Shown: positions 39,405 through 50,600 of the stretch, one piece after another
Layout: each line of letters starts with the position of its first letter
Position numbering within the stretch: the stretch's first letter is position 1
Source of the DNA: Ricordea florida
Lineage: Eukaryota; Cnidaria; Anthozoa; Corallimorpharia; Ricordeidae
Reading direction: 5' to 3'
Length of the DNA: 64,000 nucleotides
Assembly (NCBI GenBank): GCA_949710005.1
Contig: OX453274.1
Span: forward strand, 30,576,940 to 30,640,939
Notes under the pieces: model-generated
The model's input: only the letters and a program-made list of their open reading frames with translations
Told to the model about the DNA's origin: nothing
The model's database searches: none
Translations under genes and position numbers: made by a program

Positions 39405-42400
39405 ATGTTCGCTTATTGTAAGTTTTGATAGTTTTGCGATTGCTATCTCGCCCTTATCTGTTTGTTACGTTATCCTTTATTAATGTTTTGTTTATTTTTT
39501 TTTTGTGTGTGTGTGTTCTATTCAGGCGTACAGCAATTTTGGTGATTTAATACGCCACACTATGAGCAAATGTCGGGAACTGCAAACTGCATCTTTTGCC
39601 AGAGCCTTACTGCTCAGTCTGCAACAGGAGTTTGAAAGTTTAAAAGATGAAGAAGACGGCGGTGCAGATACGGGATCTAAGGAGTTTGCAACCGTCAGGG
39701 TTTGTTATAACCTACAAGGAGGCTCTAGATATTAGGATTCTGGTCGGAGCACCAGTTTCGCATTAGCTTTCAGTTTGGATATAGGCCGAAGAGTTACTAA
39801 GCGCTTCATGTAATTAGGATTCTGGTCGATGCCCCGGATTCATGTTAGCTTTGGGTATTGTCAGGAGCTACAGGTTCATGCAACGGCGTTTTCACAAGTA
39901 GGTTTATTTTTAGAGCGAAAAAAGTTGTTTCCGCTGTCTCAGAATATCTCATCGGAGCTACTATTCTCTGGGTAAATACCTTTATCCGATGAAGACTCGT
40001 GTATGTCGGCTATGTTCGCTGTCGCTTCTGGCGGTTATCATGCTACATATCAATCATGCACTAGCTTGTGATTGGCTCTCCCGAACCAATTCGCGGGAGA
40101 GACGATCTAAAAATAACCTTACTTGTGAAAACGCCGTTTCACAAACCCAGTATGGGAGTTGCACGCTCCTGGTAATGGGCTCCTGGTATTGTCCTATATA
40201 TCAAACTTTGGGTTAGGATTTTGGTTGACAAAAGAACTTTTTTTCGCTCCTTTTATGGCCTTTTTTATTGTTTTGAGGGGATTAGTCTTCATTGTTTGCA
40301 AAACAATGGATGCAACAATCCGATGGCAGCTCGATTACCGACCGCGAAATTAAAAAATCTTCGTTAGTGATTAGAGTGACAAAACCAACTCTTTTGGAAT
40401 AGGGGTGAGACAATAGTTGTAAAGCTATTAATGAACTAAGAGGTGGTGGGACGGGGAATTGTTAACAAGATGAGAGAGGTCTGGACAGTACACTAAATGA
40501 GCAACAGTCGGCAAGTGAATGCAGAACTTCGATTCCAACTGAAATCTGAGTTACAAAGGAAGTAGGCTTTCGTTATTGCCCTTTTGGCCAGCGCGCTGGA
40601 TTAGCGCTAGCTTTGGGTAGAGGAAGAGGAAGTAGGATTTCGATATAGGGTTTTTTTTGCTAGTGCGCCGGTTTTTCATTCGGTTTTGGTATTGTCCTAT
40701 GAGCAACTACGCTCTAGATACGGGTTACTGGCTGGCGAGGTAGTTTCGCGTTAGGATTGAGCATCCCCGAGGGACTAATGTGTACTCGATACTGGTTTTC
40801 TGGCCGGCGCACCTGTTTCGTTTTAGCCTTCGGTATTGTCCTTGGAGCAAGTAGGCTCTTGGCGCGCTGATTTTGCGTTAGCCTTGGATACAGCATTGAG
40901 CAGCAAGTATGTTACGAAGCATGACCTTTACTTTTGCCTTTCTGTATTAGACCATACGATTCTTTGCAAGGCCACTGAGCATCACTGTACTGTGTCACTG
41001 TTTGTTTTACTATACAGTGTGATTCTAACTTTTTCATCTGTGAATTAAACCATGCAGTGTAACTATTCTTTGTAAAGCTACTGAACAGTGCTGTACTGTG
41101 GTACTGTTTGTTTTACTATACAGTGTGATTCTAACTTTTTCATCTGTGAATTAAACCATGCAGTGTGACCATTCTTTGTAAAGCTACTGAGCATCACTGT
41201 ACTGTGGTACTGTTTGTTTTACTATACAGTGTGATTCTAACTTTTTCATCTGTGAATTAAACCATGCAGTGTGACCATTCTTTGTAAAGCTACTGAACAG
41301 TGCTGTACTGTGGTACTGTTTGTTTTACTATACAGTGTGATTCTAACTTTTTCATCTGTGAATTAAACCATGCAGTGTAACTATTCTTTGTAAAGCTACT
41401 GAACAGTACTGTACTGTGGTACTGTTTGTTTTACTATACAGTGTGATTCTAACTTTTTCATCTGTGAATTAAACCATGCAGTGTGACCATTCTTTGGAAA
41501 GCTACTGAACAGTGCTGTACTGTGGTACTGTTTGTTTTACTATACAGTGTGATTCTAACTTTTTCATCTGTGAATTAAACCATGCAGTGTAACTATTCTG
41601 TGTAAAGCTACTGAGCATCACTGTACTGTGGTACTGTTTGTTTTACTATACAGTGTGATTCTAACTTTTTCATCTGTGAATTAAACCATGCAGTGTGACC
41701 ATTCTTTGTAAAGCTACTGAACAGTGCTGTACTGTGGTACTGTTTGTTTTACTATACAGTGTGATTCTAACTTTTTCATCTGTGAATTAAACCATGCAGT
41801 GTGACCATTCTTTGTAAAGCTACTGAACAGTACTGTACTGTGGTACTGTTTGTTTTACTATACAGTGTGATTCTAACTTTTTCATCTGTGAATTAAACCA
41901 TGCAGTGTGACCATTCTTTGTAAAGCTACTGAACAGTGCTGTACTGTGTTTCTGTTTGTTTTACTATACAGTGTGATTCTAACTTTTTCATCTGTGAATT
42001 AAACCATGCAGTGTGACCATTCTTTGTAAAGCTACTGAACAGTGCTGTACTGTGTTACTGTTTGTTTTACTATACAGTGTGATTCTAACTTTTTCATCTG
42101 TGAATTAAACCATGCAGTGTGACCATTCTTTGTAAAGCTACTGAACAGTGCTGTACTGTGGTACTGTTTGTTTTACTATACAGTGTGATTCTAACTTTTT
42201 CATCTGTGGATCAAACCATGCAGTGTGACCATTCTTTGGAAAGCTACTGAACAGTACTGTACTGTGTTACTGTTTGTTTTACTATACAGTGTGATTCTAA
42301 CTTTTTCATCTGTGGATCAAACCATGCAGTGTAACTATTCTGTGTAAAGCTACTGAACAGTACTGTACTGTGGTACTGTTTGTTTTACTATACAGTGTGG

Positions 42401-44657
42401 TTCTAACTTTTTCATCTGTGTATCAAACCATGCAGTGTGACCATTCTTTGTAAAGCTACTGAACAGTACTATACTGTGGTACTGTTTGTTTTACTATACA
42501 GTGTGATTCTAACTTTTTCATCTGTGAATTAAACCATGCAGTGTAACTATTCTTTGTAAAGCTACTGAACAGTGCTGTACTGTGGTACTGTTTGTTTTAC
42601 TGTACAGTGTGGTTCTAACTTTTTCATCTGTGGATCAAACCATGCAGTGTGACCATTCTTTGTAAAGCTACTGAACAGTGCTGTACTGTGGTACTGTTTG
42701 TTTTACTGTACAGTGTGATTCTAACTTTTTCATTTGTGGATCAAATCATGCAGTGTGACCATTCTTTGTAAAGCTACTGAACAGTGCTGTACTGTGGTAC
42801 TGTTTGTTTTACTATACAGTGTGATTCTAACTTTTTCATCTGTGGATCAAACCATGCAGTGTGACCATTCTTTGGAAAGCTACTGAACAGTACTGTACTG
42901 TGTTACTGTTTGTTTTACTATACAGTGTGATTCTAACTTTTTCATCTGTGGATCAAACCATGCAGTGCAACCATTCTTTGGAAAGCTACTGAACAGTACT
43001 GTACTGTTTGTTTTACTATACAGTGTGATTCTACCTTTTCTCATCTGTAGATCAAACCATGCAGTGTGACCATTCTTTGGAAAGCCACTGAACATAAGTC
43101 TACTGCAGAACTGTTTGTTTTTAGATTCAAGGCGGCTCCAAGCATTATCGAGTACTATCGGTCTGTGTGGTTTTGAGCTCTCAGTTTTGATACATTTACG
43201 TTTTGTTGTTAGGAACTTGCCCACAAGTTTGCTCTCTCTTGCGGTGTTGATAACACGAAGCCTCTAACTCGTGAATGTGTGGTGACGTTGCACAGGTCTG
43301 TGTCACCATTTTGGTGATGTTCCATTTCTTCTTGGTTTAACTATAGACTTTCCATCCCTGCCCTTTCCATCCTGCATCACCCGCCCGGTGTATCTAAGGG
43401 TGCGTCCCTATGGTATCACCCGGATTTGTGATCTGACAACACACGGATCACGAAGCATCAAAGGAACCGATGAGTCCACTCTGGACAATTATTCATGGGT
43501 TCATTTGGTGCGCTATGATCTGAGTGATGTTGGATCACAAATCCAAATCCATATAATACCAAAGGAACTCACCCTTACATACGGTAAGGGTCGTTGTTCG
43601 CGTGTTGGACGTGATCAGGAGGTGGGGGAATTTGAGCCAAAGTAATGGTACTGTTGTTACTATGCTGTTCCGTTGAATAAGAAACTCTTCTCTAGTTAAT
43701 CCCCTCCCAGGTGTATTCATGCGTACCGGCGTCATTAAGCATAACATATTACTACGGGCGAGATGTATTTTCTACAGGATGTCACAGGCAAGCTCGCAAA
43801 TAGGAAATATTGTGGGGTGCTGCTTCGGTGGGGAATTGAAACACAAGAAATTGGATAAATCAAACAAGTTAATTAAGTAAGTTATACCACGGTAAGGTAA
43901 AAGGGAGGTGCTGACGTTTCGAGCGTTAGCCCTTTGTGATTCGCTCCGACGACTGGCTAACGCTCGAAACGTCAGGACCTCCAAGTTATACCGTGGTATA
44001 ACTTACTTTATCAATTAGTTTGATTACCCCAATTTCTTGCAAATAGGAAATCCGAGTTTTGAAATAATGAAGATGGCATCTTTTGAACGTGGACAATTTG
44101 TGAAAGATGTTTTAATTTTCGGCACAATCACAAGAAAACCCTCCAACTTTGACAACCAAATCCTAGCAGTATGCCTATAACCTAGTGTGCCTATGACCTG
44201 GTTTAATGGCTTTGCTGCCAAGAGTCTCTTTGGCCGTGGCTGGGCGTCCGAATTAGTTATAGGAAGGTCGTAAGTTCGTTCCCTGTTGGGAGAACTTGGA
44301 TTTCCTTTTCCCGAGTTTGCCAGTGGCAGTGCTGAAACATACGTCTTTCACGAAAGCCGAATTATGATGATGATGATGATGATGATGATGATTGTTTTTA
44401 TTATTATTATACCCTTGGCTTGTTTGCTTAGTCTCTGAAGCACCAAACCATGGAGCTTAAGTACAAGAGTTCACTTAATTGTCAGAACCTTCCTGAGGAT
44501 GTGGGCTGTTCCCAGGAGTGTATATTTAAGTCTTTTGGAGTTTGTTGATGTTGGCTGTGCCTGGAATTCTGCCGACATGCTTTTCCAACCCCTTTTTAAT
44601 AACCCCAAGTGCACCAATAACAACTGGTTATTTCTTTTTATTTTTTATTTATCATCA

Positions 44658-44688
<31 letters not shown>

Positions 44689-47600
44689 CATTATCATTAA
44701 TATTATTATTATCATCATTATTATACTTATTATTATTATTAATACTAACCACCTTGCGTTTTTTAGGGAAGGCATTGTATACAGTTTAAGGAACGAAGGA
44801 CTGCCGCAATCGGAGAGTGATGACGCCCCGCCGTTGAACTTAGGATTTCTGGATATTCTAAACGAGTTCACGTTTAAACTTATCCAGCAAGACAGATCTG
44901 GCAAGAGTGGAGTGTAAGTAATGCCTTGTTATGGAAAACTATGCAACACTACAACGCTTTACGATTCGTTTGTCAGTTGGACTGATAATTTAAGAATTAC
45001 TTATCTCTTGGCACGCTAGAACAAGTCGCAAAATTACGTATCACACTGCACCTTTTTGTGGTGTCAGTATTTTAACCATGATCTCAAGCTAAGTTTCCCT
45101 CCTCCCTCCTCCCCGGCCAAAAAAACCTTACCCACCCCCCACCCCCACCCCGCTTGTCAATGTAACTACTAAGCTGAAAGCTGTAACGTACTTCATTGAA
45201 AAAGGGAAAGGGAGGAGCTGGAAAAACACCAATGCTTTCTGCCCGCAGTGATTCAAATGAAGAAGTAATGTTTTTTACTCAGAGTGTCTCAACAAATTTG
45301 TAACTTGTTGTACCAAACATATGCTACAATCTTGGCGCGCGCCCCCCCTCCCAAAACAAAAAAATTGTTTTAAGACACTGAGAAATACTCCTGAACGGTT
45401 GCGACAATGAAGTCAGCATTCCGGGGGGGAGGGGGCTGGAGGGGGGAGAGGAGGTATATGAGTGGTATATGAGTAAACAAATAAAATCACGTCTACTGTC
45501 CAAAGAATTTCCGCCAAGACTGTAGAATAAGTCAAATAGATTTCCAGATTTCTTACAAGCACCTTGATCCATAACTGGGTACAAAAGTAACTATTTAGTT
45601 TTATCGTTAGTGGCGCCTGTTTATTTATTTATTTATTTTTACGTTGTTAGCTTGTCGTTCCTTGATGAACAGGCGAAGAAGCTGGTGGAGAAGAAAGGAG
45701 GGCAGTGGAGCCCTCTTATAACGTACAGAAATGGCCTAGCGGGACATGACAATGAAGACGAAGGTGAGATCTCTTACTTTTTTTAAATTTATTTATTTAT
45801 TTATTAACAACATCTGCATTACCTTTACAATACGTACAAATACCAATACACTAAAATACCGTTACAATTACTACAATAACTTGCAAAACGTTGCGTTATA
45901 TCCTACAAAATACAAAGAAAAGTAATATACAGCTCTAAGTTACAAACTTCTTGTCAATTAAAGGTTTCCATTTATTGTAGTAACGTTCAGGGGAGTTAGT
46001 CCTTGTTGATATTTGCTTTTCGATTTCGGCTTTGTTTTTCACTATTGTTGGTTTGATCAGTTGTTAGAGCTTTTAACTACAGAGCTTGAAATCCCTGTTA
46101 AAAACCCGTGTGGCCCAACACGCAGACTTTTAAGAATAACCTCCCTATTTCCCGCCTTTTTCGGACGGCTGCAACCCATTTTCCCGCCCTTTTTACGCTG
46201 CTTATGGCGATCTCACTCTGCTTGCGATAATCATAACTTTGTAACTGTTATTTTACAATTACAGGCCAACCGAAGGGAAGTCGTGCTAAGAGAAAACTGC
46301 CCATGGAAGGTATGTTCAAGTTAAACAGTTTCGTTTTGCTGTATACGGGTTTACTCAAAAACGCTGTTCTAAAGGTGTGCTGTCCTTTGACTATTTCTAA
46401 GGCGTTGTTTCCCTGTGTGGACCCTTAAAAGGACCACTTCATTAGCGTCTATCCATAATTATTTGAAAACTCGCATTCTATCACGAATCCTGCAACCTGA
46501 TTGGTCAACTTACTTGTCACCTACTTAAAAATTAGATTACGAGTGCAAATTTTCTATTTAACAATTAGATTATGAGCTCGAGATTTCCATCACCTCAGAA
46601 GTGGAGAGCGAATAATCTAATGTCCTTAGGAAAAATCATAATAAATGAATCATGCGTCAGTGAAAAAAAAAAACACCAAAATACGAAATCTTCTTGCGAA
46701 ACGTCGCTTAAGCGTAGTACATTGCCATCTTCAACCAAGTGCTGTAGTCTAATGGCTGATAGTGTGCGGTAGATCAGCCAATCAGATTGCGGCTTTTGCA
46801 TTAGGATACTAGTAGATTTTTACTAATCACTGATAGATCGCGAGTAGCGAAAACGCCAGCGTTTCAAACAAGACATCTTTTCTTATAACAAGATTGTTTG
46901 TGAAACTAAATGAACGCCGATGTAAACGAAGGTAGCTTGCTGGTGGTTTTCTACTAACATCGTCATCTATTATGGATTTGCTACATTTTTCGTGACTTAA
47001 GTTATATACCATTTCACTTTAAGGTGATGACAGTAGACAAAGCGAATGGATAACAAGTAAGCAAACACGTGGAACGGCCGAGACTCAAAAACAGAAGCAA
47101 AAGAAACCAAAAGCTTCCCGAGGAAGACCTCCCAAATCAACGTTAACTAAATCCCAACAGACCGAACTCACGGCACAGAAGCCTACTGCAAAACCTGTGC
47201 ACCCTGAGGACGGGGGCAAGGACGACATATCCTCAGGATCAGGGGAGTGGAGTCAGGAGGAACCAGCGCCCCAACCCGACCTCTCCCGAGAGAAAAGCCA
47301 AACATCAGACCGCAATACAGAAGAATCAGACACGGAAGAGCAGCGGAGTAAAGAAACAATGGTCGCCAGTACTAAACAGCAGAAACGAAAGCGTGAAGAA
47401 TCGTCCCAGTCTGACGAAGGAGGAGACAAAATTGAGGAAGAGTTGGAAGAAGACGATCAAGATTTTGAGAGGTAAATTGAACCTCAAGTCGACATGTTAT
47501 TCCAGACTATTTCACTTGTGGATAAAGCCACGTGTGACAATTCAATGGAAAAGTCACTGAACTGTGCTGCACTGTGGTGCTGTTTGTTTTACTTTACAAC

Positions 47601-50600
47601 GTGGTTCGAAATTTTCATCTGTGGATGAAATCATTCAGTGTGACCTTTCTTTGGAAACTTGCAGAACAGTCCTCTATTGTGGTACTGTTTATTTTACTAT
47701 GAGTGCTTCCTTTGGTCTGATGATCCGGATTTGGATTTGTGATCCGAGATCACTTGGATCATGGCATATCAAAGAAACCGTTGAATCCACTCTGGAGAAG
47801 GATTCATGGGTTCCTTTGATGCGTTATGATCCGTGTGATCTCGGATCACAAATCTAAATGTGGATCATCAGACCAAAGGGACACGCACCCTATACTAACT
47901 GTTTCATGTGTGGGTCAAACCGTTCTGTTCGTCTGTTCGGTAACTACTTGGTGTAGGCTGTGGTTTGAGAGGTTCACCCATTAATAGAGTGGTCTGCGTT
48001 ATAAAAATAGTCGCCAAGCTTTACTTTAGTCAGGGTTCGTGCTACTCCTTAAACTCCTTAAAAACTCCTTAGACTTGATTTACGTTCTAAAGGGCGCTTA
48101 AAAACTCCTTAAATTTACAAAATTCAGCAAGAACTCCTTAAGAACTCCTTATTTCTTGTCTAACAAAGCTCAAACATTAAGAGGCTGTCCGCGTAAGAAC
48201 GGAGAAGGCAATTTTCGGACCTTTTCCGATTTGGCTGATTTTTTCAGTGAAAGTCAGCCATTATGTCCCATGTACAAATATCACATTTGTTTGGATCAAT
48301 TCGATTTATTTCATTTTTTGCGAGGCGGTTTCTGAGACAACCTCAGTGTTGCCAGATTTGCCTTCCGACACTCTCAGATTTAGCCCTATACTTAGGGAGC
48401 TGCCAAACTAGAACTTTTTCACGAAACAAGCTGAATTTTTCACATATTCAAGTTTAATCTCTCCTTAATACTTGACATGTAATACAGAAAAACTTGGAAC
48501 AAGTTTGACCGAACAAAAAGGCTTTGAAAATAACCTCTGTCACAATACAAAATAAGCGAAACATGACATACCTTTAGTTGAGTAGTATTTTCTCCAATGT
48601 GGCACCAAAGTTAAGGTAAACTGAATCATGACACGAAAGTACTAGGGCCAGACTAGTGATTTACAGAATAAAATCTGTGGGCACTCTACGCCCTGCGTTG
48701 TAGGAAATTGCGCTAAATTCCCAAATCTGCGCCATTTTGCTGTACGCTTACATTTCGGCGGTACGACCGATAGACTAATTGTCTAACTAAAAACGCTTTG
48801 GACCTTAAGTTAACATCAACAGTCCGCCTCATTAGTTGCAAATAAACATTTTTGGTTGTTTTTGCCGTTGTTTACAACAGATGCAAATGTCCGTAACAGT
48901 GCTATGAAACCAAGGACTGATATCCGATCCGCGTCACAAATATGCAAATTGACTGAAAACCCGATATCTGTTTGTTGCTCATGAAAAAACCTTTTTAGGG
49001 TTCATTTCCAGGAAAGTGGATTCATTGTTACCTGAAAAAATTGCTTTCAGACTCTACGTGAACGTTCTTTGAAAAATTTAGCCTTTTTGCCCAATGCACT
49101 GCATTTTGTTTTTCTGCTCAATCTTGTCAATTTCATTTTGCATTCCAACTCAATTACAACATTGCCGCAACTCGATCTTCAAATAAATCGGTAGTTATGC
49201 TGATTTCTTTTAAGCATAGCTGGTTTTTCCATTCATGAGTGGCTTAATGTTTTCTTTTTTATGTTTATATGTCTTGTTTTGGTCCAGGTTTTGAGCTGTT
49301 TCATTTTTGGTAACGCAACATTACAACATTACCGCAACGCGGTCTTCAAATAAATCATACTGCTTTGTTTTAAATAAACAATCGTCTTTTCTCATATTAA
49401 AACAACTCCATTTGGCGCTCGATAAAGAACCTTTTCTTGGAGTAAAGGAGATATTAATTCTTCTGCCTCTTTTTAGTGGGAGTACAAAACTCGCAGCTTC
49501 TTTGGCCGTAATTTAATTGCATGAAAACGACTTTGAAAAGTTCATTTTTCTCCGAATTGTCGTGATGCACAGACCTGTGTTTGTCTGAAAGCAATTTTTT
49601 CAGGTAAAAATGAATCCAATTTCCTGGAAATGAACCCTAAAAAGGTTTTTTCATGAGCAACAAACAGATATCGGGTTTTCAGTCAATTTGCATATTTGTG
49701 ACGCGGATCGGATATCAGTCCTTGGTTTCATAGCACTGTTACGGACATTTGCATCTGTTGTAAACAACGGCAAAAACAACCAAAAATGTTTATTTGCAAC
49801 TAATGAGGCGGACTGTTGATGTTAACTTAAGGTCCAAAGCGTTTTTAGTTAGACAATTAGTCTATCGGTCGTACCGCCGAAATGTAAGCGTACAGCAAAA
49901 TGGCGCAGATTTGGGAATTTAGCGCAATTTCCTACAACGCAGGGCGTAGAGTGCCCACAGATTTTATTCTGTAAATCACTAGTCTGGCCCTAGTACTTTC
50001 GTGTCATGATTCAGTTTACCTTAACTTTGGTGCCACATTGGAGAAAATACTACTCAACTAAAGGTATGTCATGTTTCGCTTATTTTGTATTGTGACAGAG
50101 GTTATTTTCAAAGCCTTTTTGTTCGGTCAAACTTGTTCCAAGTTTTTCTGTATTACATGTCAAGTATTAAGGAGAGATTAAACTTGAATATGTGAAAAAT
50201 TCAGCTTGTTTCGTGAAAAAGTTCTAGTTTGGCAGCTCCCTAAGTATAGGGCTAAATCTGAGAGTGTCGGAAGGCAAATCTGGCAACACTGAGGTTGTCT
50301 CAGAAACCGCCTCGCAAAAAATGAAATAAATCGAATTGATCCAAACAAATGTGATATTTGTACATGGGACATAATGGCTGACTTTCACTGAAAAAATCAG
50401 CCAAATCGGAAAAGGTCCGAAAATTGCCTTCTCCGTTCTTACGCGGACAGCCTCTTAAATTTTAGCAGAAAACATTTCACATGTTAGATGGTGTTTATAC
50501 TTTCATTGACATTGTACATTTTGGGGGGAAGTTCCATGTCGTGTTATGATGTTGTGTTCACATTATTCACAATATTTCTTCTGTTTCATCATTATTATTA

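Noticed and set aside
42880-43224. 114-codon minus-strand frame
   Set aside because: It reads through three units of the 106-bp satellite and gives a repeated protein only because the unit has few stops.
48263-50372. Two identical 64-residue frames on opposite strands
   Set aside because: They are the two arms of the foldback element read in each direction, not a duplicated gene.
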